A stretch of 64,000 bases of DNA, from positions 85,450-149,449 of the forward strand of contig CALYLX010000041.1 of the NCBI GenBank assembly GCA_944990035.1. Direction: 5' to 3'. A program made the position numbers and the translations under genes. Below the pieces are notes generated by a model. That model saw only the letters and a list, made by a program, of their open reading frames with translations, was not told the DNA's origin and searched no databases. Within the stretch, counting starts at the first letter, position 1; the number at the start of each line of letters is the position of its first letter. The DNA comes from Clitopilus passeckerianus. Lineage: Eukaryota > Basidiomycota > Agaricomycetes > Agaricales > Entolomataceae. Below, one piece after another: positions 36,501 to 48,106 of the stretch.

Positions 36501-38774
36501 AGACGAAAAGAACTCCGCCAAGGATGGAACGATAAATTCCACTTCAATGTCTGCATCACGTCATATGCTCTAGCGAGTCGTGATGCCCATATATTCAAGC
36601 GGAAGGCCTGGTACTACATGATTCTTGATGAGGCGCATATGATCAAGAACTTCAAATCTCAACGGTGGAACATCCTGCTCATGTTCCGCTCGTTTCGACG
36701 GTTGCTTCTGACTGGAACACCCTTACAAAACAACCTTACAGAGCTGTGGGCGCTCCTTCAATTCCTGATGTCTGGATCTCACTTCGCAAATTTGAAGGAA
36801 TTTGCCGATTGGTTCTCAAGTGAGTATTGCTTTTTCAGTTTAAGGCTCGATCTGACTCGTGTTTGTAGACCCTTTGGAGAAGGCGATTGAGGCAGGCGAC
36901 ATGCTCGATGATGAGACAACGCAACGGGTGTCCAAACTTCATACAGTGCTGCGTCCGTATCTTCTGCGGCGCATCAAACGCGATGTGGAAAAGGAACTGC
37001 CTAGCAAATTTGAGCATGTTGTATTGTGCCCCTTGTCTAAGCGCCAACGATTCCTCTACGACGAGTTCATATCCAGGGCACAGACTCAGGACGCTCTGCA
37101 ATCAGGCGTTTACCAAAAGATTGCCAACGTCCTCATGCAATTGCGCAAAGTCTGCAACCATCCGGACCTTTTCGAGGTTCGCCCCATTGTCACCTCGTTC
37201 GCCATGGAGCGGTCCGCAGTCGCCGATTTCGAGATCAGAGAGTTGTTGTTGCGGCGCCGATTGTTTGCTGAAAACAACGGGGATCAAGTAAACCTCGAGC
37301 TCCTGGGCCTCCATTTCCTTGACATTCAGAATACATCTCAAATAAGTGCTATCGACCTTCAGCATCTAGACGCCTCCCCATCCCTCCCGCATGTCAATGA
37401 AACCCCCGGAACGCCACCACCCGCAGATTACAGAACTATTTCTGGATTTGCCAAGCACACCAAATGGATGCAAAGGGCAAAGACGATTGCAAGATGGACC
37501 CATATAGGCTATGTGAACCGTCTCCGCTGCAACAGGGTTCCGATATACAGTTCGGAACTCCTCAATTCTGTTTCAGTTTGCTCTCGTCCTATCGTTCCCG
37601 TGTCAGCTCTAGACAGGTCCCGACCCAACTGGAATGTTGTGCGGACGGTCAATTCAATGGTGCATTCGTACGAATCAAGGGCGGGATCTATGTCGAGCTA
37701 TCTCGAAAGGTTTGCCTTTGTTACCCCTCAAGTTGTAGCTCCGGGCATAGCTAAATGCGCCGTTTCTGGTGCCGGAGACACACTTCGATCGCAGCCCGAC
37801 AACATTGATCATGTTCTCCACCAAGCCAGCGTCAAACTACAAATTGCATTTCCGGATCCGTCACTTCTACAATATGATTGCGGGAAACTGCAAACGTTGG
37901 CAACACTGTTGAGGGAGAAGAAAGCAGGGGGACACCGAGTGCTCATTTTCACCCAGATGACCCGGGTTCTTGATATTCTGGAGACATTCCTCAACTTCAA
38001 TGGTTACCTCTACCTTCGGTTGGATGGAGCGACGAAGATTGAAGATCGGCAATATATCACCGAACGGTTCAATGCAGATCCGCGAGTGTTCGCATTCATT
38101 GCTTCATCCCGGTCTGGCGGAGTTGGCATCAAGTAAGTACTCTCTTTCAATATCGTTTTCAATTGCCAATTGGTGACCAATTGTAGCCTCACCGGTGCCG
38201 ATACGGTCATTTTCTATGACAGCGATTTCAACCCCCAAATGGATAAACAGTGTGAAGATAGGTACGAAAAGGTTCATTTGCATGGATGATCTGAAACTGA
38301 ATTTGGTTCTAAAGGGCACATCGAATTGGACAAATTCGTGATGTGCATATATATCGCCTCGTATCACAACATACCGTCGAAGAAGCCCTTCTACGCAAAG
38401 CCAACCAAAAGCGTTCTCTCGACGACCTCGTCATCCAAAAAGGAGAGTTTGATTGGCGAACGCTGTTTAACGACGAGAATGCGCTATCTAAGGCGTTAGA
38501 GGAGTTTGAAGACCGGGAAGATGTTCATGCAGCCGCTGTAGCCGCGCGAGAGGAGTTCGTTCTGGAAGGCGCGGACGCGGCCGATTTCGAAGGAGACCTT
38601 GGTGAAACATCTGGCTCAGCCCCTGTCACAATAGGAGACCAAGACGCAGCTGTACCTGGGGTTGAGGATGTTCCAGATGAGGACCAGCATGATGAGGAGG
38701 GAGGCACAGTTGTTGAGTATATGGTTCGGGCGGTTGAACAGGACTGGGAATATTTCAAAGAATGGCGGGTATAA
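33594..38774 (+). CDS. swr1: SWR1-type chromatin-remodeling ATPase
   Basis: Large multi-exon gene for a protein of roughly 1,550 residues. Order: an N-terminal helical part (VERHDTLVREMFHMEYFLMMLDYDP), a basic Ser/Pro-rich linker, an HSA domain near 34890-35110 (KDHWDHVMAEAVECRNMML ... TTEWKKAV) that binds actin-related proteins, a long acidic region, then a Snf2 ATPase. ATPase motifs: ILADEMGLG-KT split by an intron at about 36283-36331, IIVPTSVLLNWE, the DEAH box in YMILDEAHMIKNF, LLTGTPLQNNLTELW, then after the split insert RVLIFTQMTRVLDILE, SSRSGGVGINLTGAD and AHRIGQIRDVHIYRL. The C-terminus is DEWRTLFND-like then acidic. The long insert between ATPase lobes is diagnostic of the INO80/SWR1 class. 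It exchanges H2A for H2A.Z. The start at 33594 is the first good ATG. Confidence 0.93.
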
Positions 38775-39061
38775 TGTAGAGCAATATATTATGTATCGTA
38801 CCAGTGTCTCGTATTGAAAATATGGGCTTTAATTTACGAAGGCAAAAGCGTCGGAAAGCAGCAAATGCAGGTGGTACAGTTACAATTCGGAATTGATTCG
38901 TTGTTTATCATGGAACGGTTGGTCCGTCCGTGCTTGTCATAATGTTGATTGCGAAAGTTAAAGGCGTTAAAGTTAAACAGCATGCGTTGATAAGCATCTT
39001 GCTCCAATAAGCGGGCGATAATAGTCATTCGTGCGATAGCAGTGGCACAATATGCGCAAAG
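38775..39061. other. Convergent 3' ends of SWR1 and the homeodomain-like gene
   Basis: Under 290 bases between two stop codons, with A/T-rich sequence and no gene. Any overlap of the two 3' untranslated regions would be antisense. Confidence 0.5.
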
Positions 39062-40135
39062 TCAAGCAGCTGGGAGGTACGTGTCTAATGCTGCCTCCAG
39101 CCCTTTAAGGGCGTCGAGATAGGTGCTGAACATTGCATTGAACTCCTCTCCATTGCTCGGCAGTTTTGCCGGAGGGGCCATTGGTATATCGGTCTCGGCA
39201 ATAGCCAATAGCAGCATATGCCTAACTGTTTCTTGGGAATCCTCAATGGAAAATGTCTGGACGAATAGGAGTTATTACGTAATCCTAGAAAGAAAACTAA
39301 AAGCACGGCAAAACTTACTGCAGGTCTCAACATAGGTCTAGGCATGGCATGAATCTGAGGCGGTGTTGCAAAAGCGACCACAGGGGAAAACAGCGAGTCA
39401 GTTTTGTCCAGCTCGTCAAATCCATCCTGTGAGCTTGGTGGCTCTGGCGACAGAGTTGTCCGAGGTGTTAACGGCTGCCATGAAGGAAGGGTGGATGGCC
39501 CAGGTGAAGGTGAAGGTGGGCACTGTTGGGCTTTAATCCATCCTTTGACCTCCCATATGGGTACCCCAAGTAATTTTGCCCAGGTCTCAATGAGATCTTC
39601 AGTTGGTAAATTTGCAGCTCCTTTGTATAAAATTTGCAAAGCTTTTAGTGCTTCAGTATTCAAGGATGGGTCTGGTGAAAAAGGGTCAGGTTTTTTAGAG
39701 ATTTACTTCTCCGGTGAATTGCCTACACGTCGAAGAGGATGCCCGTTTAGCTTCCTCCGCGCGGGCTTCAGCTTCTTTTTTTCGACGGCTGAACCATACC
39801 CTTAGATTGTGCATTGTGTAATCATGATATTCCGGAATTTGCTATGCGAAAGTTAGCCTCAGAATGAACATATTTGCACTATTACCCACTCGTATTCGTG
39901 TGAGGAGTTCGTGCTGTTGGGCCTTATCTGGTTCGACGCCAAAACCATGGATTTTGGAGAAGTCTTTGTACACGAAGATGTAAAGAGGATTGATGCAATG
40001 TTTACGGAGTTGATGGAACAAACAATTCATACCTTCTAGAATCTGCACGCCAGCGCCTTTTAAACGAATACGCCTCTCCGGCTTTGTTGATGCTGAACTT
40101 GAAGGTCCTTGTGTTGGAAAAACTGTAGAATCCAT
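39062..40135 (-). CDS. Protein with two homeodomain-like motifs
   Basis: Exons 40135-39890, 39841-39727, 39671-39319 and 39256-39062 join in frame to 302 residues. Residues about 60-110 contain HELLTRIR, then across an intron HNLRVWFSRRKKEAEARAEE, which matches helix 3 of a homeodomain (WFxxRR) followed by a basic and charged tail. Residues about 125-170 hold a second unit (LKALQILYKG, LIETWAKLLGVPIWEVKGWIKAQQ) shaped like helices 1-3 of a homeodomain, with Trp-Ile instead of Trp-Phe. Then come a Pro/Ser-rich linker and a C-terminal helical part (VRHMLLLAIAETD). It is probably a DNA-binding regulator. None of the usual mating-type neighbours is seen nearby, so I do not call it a mating-type gene. 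Identification rests on motif shape. Confidence 0.6.
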
Positions 40136-41300
40136 TGAGGACACAAGGATGTGGGTGGGGAGCAGTGGTGAAACAAGCTGCAGATGGACCCTGAGAATGA
40201 ATTTGAAACTATGGAGTTTGTGGGCATGCGAGTCCTATATATTTGCTCCCTGAAAAAAAGGATGTAAAAATGGTCAACCAATCGCAACGTTATCGATCAT
40301 CCGATTGTCTTACTTCTAAGATTGAATCTCACAGCTGACTCCTTTTGAGGCCGTTCTTTGTGTCAGTGGTCTAGGGCCTTCCAAATGCCTGATGGGCTTA
40401 TATTCTTTCTTACTCAATTTTGATTGGCAGAGAAGCCCCTGCCGTTTGTCACGTTCTGCGGCACACAATGGAGTCTTTTGTGGGTTCAAATACAAAACAT
40501 GGGGCAGGTGAGAGCTTGCTTTGAGTCTTGAACATTACCAGTTTTCTCCGTTCAATAAAAATTGCACCACGCCGCCAGGTCCCAGCGCGCACACGCGGAA
40601 GTAGCAATTAACGTTTGCTCTAATTTTTAGGGGTTCTTGCCTCCATCCGGTATGGTCGAGACAAGCGAGGTGATGGAATCGTTGAGGTTTTCGATTGAGT
40701 TTCTCCGTCAACAAACCGATGTTGGTTATCTCTACATTTATGACTAGATGACGGTGAACGAGCGATGGCTCTGTGCGTCTTTTCTGCTTGGAATGGCGAC
40801 CTCTGAGAGAATGGCAGAGGGGAAGAAAAAGGGCCAGGTCACGCATTGATCGGCGTCCCCAACCTTTTGTATCGTTTCGCCGCCAAGGAAATCATATGCC
40901 CACGCATCTCCGGCTGGCGGCGCGGTCTTCCTTGGCCAAAGTTGATCCCAGGTTCCCGCCTCCCCGACCCTCCGTTGACGCTCTTGACTATTCACGTTCA
41001 CCGTGGAGAAAAGCGGATATCCGCAGGAACTGCATTCTCTGTGTCCTTGACAGTGGAGACGGATGCTGGCGAGTCCAGTCGCGACTTGCCTTCTTGGCCA
41101 TCTCTATTCCCGGCAGTGCGGTTATGATCCAGGCTGGTGGTCATTCACATGTTTTTGAGCTCTTAAATCCCCTCAAAGCGGCCGAACGTCATAATCTATA
41201 TTGCTCCTACTTGGCTGGTTTGCGGTTGGAACTCCTTCGTCTCGAACGATATTCACCCTGGCATTCATACATCTCTCAACCCTGAAGTTATCGTGTCGAC
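40136..41300. other. Intergenic between divergent genes
   Basis: About 1.16 kb. A plus-strand frame (40773-41285) is open but overlaps other open frames and shows no family motif. I see only promoter space for the homeodomain-like gene and the carrier. Confidence 0.45.
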
Positions 41301-42426
41301 ATGTCTCGCTCTGGTGATAAGAAACCGGTTGGTTTCGCCCAGCACATCACGGCTGGAGGTATTGCAGGAGCATGTGAAGCGGTGAGTCCAGGACCACCCC
41401 GTTGGATTGCTACGAAGGTGCTTAACTCTGCCTCCGCCAGCTAGCATGTCAGCCTCTAGACACCATCAAGGTGCGAATGCAGCTCTCCCGATCCGGTCGA
41501 CACCCAGGGGTACGTCCTTGAACTGCAAGCAATCAAGCCGCTGGCATCTAACGACGGGTTATCTAGACAAAACCTAGAGGTGTATTCGCCACCGGAGCGT
41601 ACATCGTTAAACGGGAAACACCCCTAGCCCTCTACAAGGGTCTCGGCGCCGTCCTATCCGGTATCGTGCCAAAGATGGCAATTCGTTTCGCTAGTTTCGA
41701 GGCCTACAAGGGCTGGCTTGCCGACAAGAACACTGGCAAGACCAGCGTTGGAGGTATCTTCCTTGCTGGTCTGGGGGCGGGTACTACGGAGGCGGTCATG
41801 GTTGTAACCCCTATGGAAGTCGTGAAGATTCGTCTGCAGGCGCAACAACACTCTTTGGCAGACCCTCTGGAGGTGCCAAGGTACCGGAATGCTGGACATG
41901 CGGTGTATACCATCGTTCGGGAGGAAGGCTTTTCGACGCTGTATCGCGGTGTATCACTCACCGCGCTGCGTCAAGCTACCAATCAGGGTAAGCAATATCG
42001 ATGTCGTCTTCCATTCAATTCTCTAATTGGGTCTTTGCAGGGGCGAATTTCACCGCTTACCAGGAGATTAAGAAATTGGCGCATAAGTTACAGCCTGACG
42101 TCAAAGATCTCCCATCCTACCAGCACATGGTTATCGGTCTCATTTCGGGAGCTATGGGCCCATTCTCGAACGCACCCATCGACACCATTAAAACACGCCT
42201 ACAGAAAGCTCAGGCGGAGCCGGGCAAGTCTGCCGTGCAGCGTATTGTCGGTATCGCGCAGGAAATGTGGAGACAGGAGGGAGTCAGGAGTTTCTACAAG
42301 GGCATAACGCCTAGGGTTCTGAGGGTGGCGCCCGGACAGGCGATTGTGTTCGCTGTCTACGAGAGGGTGAGCACTGTGATCGAGAAACTACAGACTACGA
42401 GAGAGGACGATGGTTACTCAGAATAA
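41301..42426 (+). CDS. Mitochondrial succinate/fumarate carrier (SFC1/ACR1-like)
   Basis: Exons 41301-41381, 41441-41509, 41567-41987 and 42041-42426 join in frame to 318 residues, the usual size of a mitochondrial carrier. Three repeats of the carrier fold are visible by their PxD/ExxK/R motifs: QPLDTIKVRMQLS, TPMEVVKIRLQAQQ and APIDTIKTRLQKAQ. The arrangement GGIAGACEALACQP at the start and PRVLRVAPGQAIVFAVYERV at the end matches the fungal succinate/fumarate carrier. It exchanges cytosolic succinate for mitochondrial fumarate across the inner membrane, needed for growth on two-carbon sources through the glyoxylate cycle. Substrate is assigned by overall resemblance. Confidence 0.9.
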
Positions 42427-42707
42427 AATGCTTATTACAATTATGAAAGGATGAGCCGCAATGCATTGTACATATCATATCTTCTATTGATACTCTTAAT
42501 TTATGACATCCACGTTGCAGTATGAGTCGGCAAAAGAGTGTTGTGGTGGATTGTTCCGGCTATTCGGCTCCACGATGCCGGACTCCTCCTGCGCGCGGAT
42601 CTTTACAACTTTCAGTTTACGTGGACAAGACTTGACAGCTTCTATCCAATTCTCGGGTTGCTGGTCGACTTCGAGTAGCAGGGCATACTAATAGACATCC
42701 ATAGACA

Positions 42708-43929
42708 ATGGCTACTCGACGGACTGTTCTGGCTCTACATGGCTACTCTCAGAACGCCACGATCTTTAGCAAAAGGGTGAGTAAGCTATTTAGAGGGTTC
42801 ATGCACATTCAAGGTTAGAAAGGTTTTCTGACATGCTGCAGATGGGAGCTCTCCGAAAGGAATGTAGTGATATAGACTTCGGTGTGTGTGTGGGGTGCCT
42901 TTGTTGACAAGCTTCGATCTGCTGAACTCCGCCGTTACACTGCAGTATTTATCGACGCGCCACATATCCTTCAACCCGCCGATCTTACAGGATTTTCATC
43001 ACAACCTCCGAACAACCTGGCATCCCTTAGTGCACCAGAGGCAGCCAATGCTGATGAGGATCCAGCTCTTATACCAAGGACCTGGTTCAGGGTCAACCCG
43101 GAGAGAACCATCTGCTATGGGCTCCAGGAGTCTATCGAATTGCTTAGGGACACTTTGAAAGCCAGGAAAGTCGATGTAAGATTGATATGTTTTGTTTTAT
43201 TGCCTCTACTTGACTCAACGGTCACCAGGGAGTTTTCGGTTTTAGGTTCGTAGATCCTATGCTCCACTACCCTCCCTGTTCTCATGTAATCGGTTATTAG
43301 CCAAGGGGCGGCCGTGGCTGCGCTTGTAGCTGCTTTGGTGGGTTGCCATACCTCTGTTGAAGGTGTTGATTGATAGCATGAACACAGCTGGAGAAACCAC
43401 ACATCCACCCTTCATTCCCCGTGGACGGCGTACCCCCTCACCCACCATTGTGAGTCCCGATCATCTGGGCTCTTCCCACATCTAACTTGCCCTTCAGGAA
43501 ATTCTGCGTTGCGGTCTCTGGTTTCAGGATGCGAGACCCCTCGATCGATGAAGTGTTTGAGCCCTCATTCTCGACCAGGATACTACACGTCCTAGGAAAG
43601 AACGATGTAATTGTCGTAAATGAGCGATCGCAAGTCCTCATAGATCAATCGACCGACAGCCGGGTCGAGCTGCACGATGGCGGTATGTATTTAATTTGCC
43701 AGCTGCCATCGGCCATGATGGCTCCATGCTGATAATGACGAATTGATCTGTAGGACACTTCGTCCCATCTAAGGGCCAATGGCGGAAATTCCTACACGAG
43801 TTTATGAAGGACCCTGCGAGGGATGATCTACCTTCACCTGGCTTACCGCCCTCCTCGGGACAGAACTCCGGTGTCAGTACCCCAGTCGGAGGGAATTCAG
43901 CACCAGTCGTCATGATAATGAAGCTCTGA
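42708..43929 (+). CDS. FSH-type serine hydrolase (alpha/beta hydrolase)
   Basis: Multi-exon gene of at least seven exons (42708-42776, 42842-42881, 42946-43175, then four more). It begins RRTVLALHGYSQNATIFSKR, the FSH1-family start, followed by FIDAPHILQPADL and GLQESIELLRDTL. The nucleophile lies in GVFGFSQGAAVAALVAAL (GxSxG). Later segments KFCVAVSGF, STRILHVLGKNDVIV (Asp) and ELHDGGHFVPSKGQWRKFL (His) complete the triad. Fungal FSH1-3 are small cytosolic hydrolases of unknown natural substrate, and related domains act in secondary metabolism. The end has a Pro/Ser/Gly-rich tail and TGA at 43927-43929. No pathway partner is adjacent. Confidence 0.87.
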
Positions 43930-44350
43930 GCATTGGAGAGGATTTTTAGACAGGCCGTAGGGCAATCTCAGTAATCGATTTGTCCGAGGCTGAGGGGGCT
44001 TAAATTGATGCCGGCGGTTGCTTAACCTATGGATCAAAAGTAATGCACGAATAGATACCCTTGCGCACAACGTGGATAAAAAACGGGTAAAGCGTAGCCT
44101 AGCCTGCCGCATGCCGTGATAACATTACGGCTTCTTATTCAAAAGACTGATGGAAGGTTAAAAACATTGGAGATAAAATCTAGGGTCAACACTGGACGGT
44201 CACAGTGTGACATGTTGACAACAAATGTACACAAAGAAATAGGACAGAGATTATCCTGGGGTTGTCCCTTACATTCATCGTTCTGCAGCCCCCTCTTCAC
44301 GTCGTTGACGACTTTCTACCGCCTGACTGGACGCGTTCTGATATCTCAAA
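43930..44350. other. Upstream region of transportin
   Basis: About 420 bases with no gene. Presumed promoter of the transportin gene. Confidence 0.4.
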
Positions 44351-47300
44351 ATGTCCCAATGGGCGCCCAACCAAGCTGGCCTTCAAGAGGTTCTACAGAC
44401 CATTCGTGATTCAACCGATATGAACATTTCCGTTCAGCGAAATATAACGCAGGTCAGCGGTCTCACGAAACGTGGAAAGAACGGCTTAACTGAGTTATAT
44501 ACTCGTGGCATATTCAGAAACTGAACCAGTTCACACGCGAACCCCAATATATCGCATATCTTGCCTATATCCTCAGCTCGCTGCCACAGGAGGAAGATCG
44601 CATTCGTAGCATTGCAGGATATCTTCTGAAGAATAATGCGCGCCTGATCATTGGGGCCCCTCCAGAAGTTGCTCAGTTTGTAAAGGCTGCAGTCCTGACA
44701 GCCTTCAATGACTCTTCGATCATGATTCGCAATGCAGCAAGTCAAGATATAGTGGCCTTTCTTGGCGTCCTTGAGCCCAAAAATTGGCCAGAGTGCTTGC
44801 AGCAACTGGTAAACACACTGGACTCAACAGATTTGGACAAGCAAGAGGTGAGAGATGCTTTTCGGGGCACTGGATCGGCGCAAGGCAAATAAGCGAGACG
44901 ATCAGAGGTCATCTGCCACCCTCGAGAGCGCGTTTCGAAATGCATCCGTGTTTGCCGATCCTTCCCACCAGCCCATTACATGAAAAAACAGTTAACTGAA
45001 ACGAATCTGCTAGGCTGCTTTCAATGCTCTCGAAAAGGCATGCGAAGACTTCCCCAGGAAAATGGACGTGGAGATCAACGGCACAAGACCCCTCGACTAT
45101 ATGATTCCCAAATTTCTCGTGCTCTCTGAGCACCCCTCTGCAAAGATGCGCTCGCACGCGGTGGCTTGCCTCTCATATTTTGTGCCAATAGCCTCACCAT
45201 CATTGTTCGTGCAAATCGATAACTTCATCGCCTGCCTTTTCAAACGTGCTTCTGACGAAGACCCTTCCGTCCGGCGCCACGTTTGTCAAGCCCTCGTCTT
45301 GCTACTAGCGGCACGGCCGGAGAAACTCATGCCCGAAATGAACAACGTCGCCGAGTATATGCTGTACTCGACGAAGGACAAGAACGAGAACGTCGCCCTT
45401 GAAGCCTGCGAGTTCTGGCTCACATTCGCCGAAGATGCCGATCTTGCCGCATATCTTCACCCTCTTCTTGGAAAAGTTGCACCCGTCCTCTTGGACTGCA
45501 TGATCTATGGAGAAGATGATTTGCTGTGGCTAGAAGGTGATGCCGAAGATGCAGCAGTCCCAGACAAGGAGGAGGATATTAAGCCCCAATTCTACAGCGG
45601 CAAGTCGCACAAGCTGGAACACGATGCCGCTCAAGGAGAGAGTGCCCAACGCCCCCGCATGGGCGCATATGGAGAAGAAACCTTCGATGAGGACGATGAG
45701 GACGATTTTGACTACGATGACGACTTCATGGATGAAATGTCAACAGAATGGAACCTACGGAAATGTGCCGCCGCCGCTCTCGACGTCCTTGCGGTCAGAT
45801 TCGGCGGTGACCTCCTAAATGTCCTTCTCGGCCCTCTTAAGGATAAGCTATGGAGCCAAGATTGGCTTCAACGGGAAAGTGGTATCCTAGCCTTAGGCGC
45901 CATGGCTGAAGGTATATATCACTATTCCTTCGCATATGTTGTCAAGAAATTCATCAAGTCGCCTTTTAGGCTGCATAGAAGCGATCGAGCCGCATCTACC
46001 AACTCTTATCCCCTATCTCATCAGCACTCTCAATGATCCTAAGGTTCATATCAATTAGATGATATCTTCTTGGTACTAACCATGCGCTCTAGCCTCTCGT
46101 TAGATCTATCACATGCTGGACACTTGGCCGCTATGCGAGTTGGTGTACACAACCTATATCAGAAGATCACAAGGCTCAGTTTTTCATTCCAACCATGGAA
46201 GGGGTAAGCAAGAGGACTCCACCTTGAAAGGCTGTACTCACTATCCCGATAGCTCTTGAGAATGGTTCTCGACAAGAACAAGCGTGTACAGGAAGCTGGC
46301 TGCAGTGCCTTCGCCACCCTGGAGGAAGATGCCGGTGCTGAGCTTGCGCCATACCTTGAACCGGTACTTCGAAACCTGGTTTTGGCCTTCGATCTCTATC
46401 AGCACAAAAATATGTTGATCTTGTACGATGCCGTCGGAACTCTGGCTGATGCTGTGGGAAGAGCCTTGGCCAACGCTGCATATGTAGACATTCTGATGCC
46501 ACCATTGACCACAAAGTGGTCGAAGCTGAAGGATGATGATGAGAACTTGATTCCTCTACTTGAGGTCAGCAATAGTTCTGTTCGCAGAATGTGCGCATAT
46601 ACTAACCTTGTTGTAGTGTCTTGCCTCAGTAACTATTGCTATGGGCGCTGCCTTCCAACCATACGCTGGACCGGTCTTCGATCGTTGCAACCACATCATT
46701 CACAATGCACTCCTTCAGTATCAGGCATACCAGAGCAATCCTGATCTGGACGAGCCGGACAAGTCCTTCCTGGTGGTCGCTTTGGACCTTCTTTCCGGCC
46801 TCACACAAGGCCTCGGCATGGGCTTAGAGACCTTCATCAACAGTAGCACCCCTAACTTGATGAGCCTGCTTACCGTCTGTCTCAAACACCCTCAAGCCCC
46901 TGTCCGGCAATCCGCGTATGCTCTAGTCGGTGACTTGGCTATGGGCTGCTTTGGGCTCCTGCGTCCGCATATGCCCAACATAATGGGGGAGCTGATCGTT
47001 CAACTGGACCCTGAGCCAAAGGTTGAATTTATTTCTGCATCAAACAATGCTGCTTGGTCTGTTGGCGAAGTTGCTTTGCGATACGGACGAGGTACGTGTA
47101 CTGTTAACTAACAACCAAGCTATATACTCATTCGGTGTTGTGTAGATGATCCTGAGTTCCAACAATGGGTGAATCCGTTAATTGCACGATTGATCCCTAT
47201 CCTTTTGCACCCAAAGGCACCTCGTAGTCTCCATGAGAATGCTGCCGTATCAATAGGACGGATAGGACTGATGCACCCAGCCCTCGTCGCACCTCACCTC

Positions 47301-47649
47301 GCAGAATTTGCCCAGGCATGGTGCCAGGCATTGTATGAGATCAGAGATAATGAGGAGAAAGACTCTGCTTTCAGAGGACTTTGCACCTTGGTGCAAACAA
47401 ATCCCGCTGGCATCGCAAAGGTATGCCTGACACCACCTAGTATCGTACGGATCTGACGTTCTCTTTCAGAGCTTGCTCTGGTTTTGCAATTCAATCGTTC
47501 GCTGGAACAACCCTTCTCCCGAGTTGAACAACATGTTTCAGGAGCTGCTACGCGGCTTCAAGCAACACGACGAGGCAGGTTGGGCTGCTCAAGTCGCCTC
47601 CTTCCCTCCCGCCATTCAGGAGAGGCTCGCCGCCCGCTACGGGGTGTAA
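44351..47649 (+). CDS. Transportin / karyopherin beta-2 (Kap104-like)
   Basis: Nuclear import receptor made of HEAT repeats, roughly 920 residues over at least seven exons. It begins [21 protein letters not shown], continues RNITQ-KLNQF (importin N-terminal, Ran-binding part) and [13 protein letters not shown]. Near the middle (45680-45745) is the acidic loop [18 protein letters not shown] typical of transportin, followed directly by [17 protein letters not shown] and [14 protein letters not shown]. The C-terminus matches transportin: [31 protein letters not shown], and ends LAARYGV. It carries proteins with PY-type nuclear localisation signals, such as hnRNP-like RNA-binding proteins, into the nucleus and releases them on RanGTP; the acidic loop drives release. 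The intron near 44849-45014 is about 165 nt, long for this genome. Confidence 0.93.
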
Positions 47650-48106
47650 ACTTACCAAGCTCATGTCTCCGTCATCACAAGTATCAAATAATATAAATGC
47701 GCATATTCCGTGAATTTTGACTCTTTCTCTCTTCTCCTTCCTCTCTCGTCTCTGGAATTTTCGTAGTGTAGCTCAACTTCATATGTCTTGTGCAACCACC
47801 ACCACTCGCTTTTTGGCGTTGTACCTGGTCTTGTATCCCCTTGTTTGTTTTATCTGAATCCAATTTTTACGTAGCATTAGGTACATACTCAGTAGTTACA
47901 TAGTAGTCAGTAGCATTAGCATATCCTCATCGTACATACATACAAGTAGATACCAGTTCTCTCACATTACCCTGTATCAGGGCCGAATAATTATGACCGA
48001 GACGAGACGACATGAATCTTCTTTATATTATCCTGCATCATAGAGTTTGGGTACTCAAGATGGTATATTCAATATAATCCCAGTACATAGATGCACAACA
48101 CGACGA
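47650..48106. other. Convergent 3' regions
   Basis: About 460 bases between transportin and the lectin gene. Pyrimidine-rich near 47715-47760 and with short TAGTA/TAGCATTAG repeats near 47880-47930. No gene. Confidence 0.45.

Noticed and set aside
40773..41285. 170-codon frame before the mitochondrial carrier.
   Set aside because: Overlapping open frames on both strands, no domain, no intron pattern.
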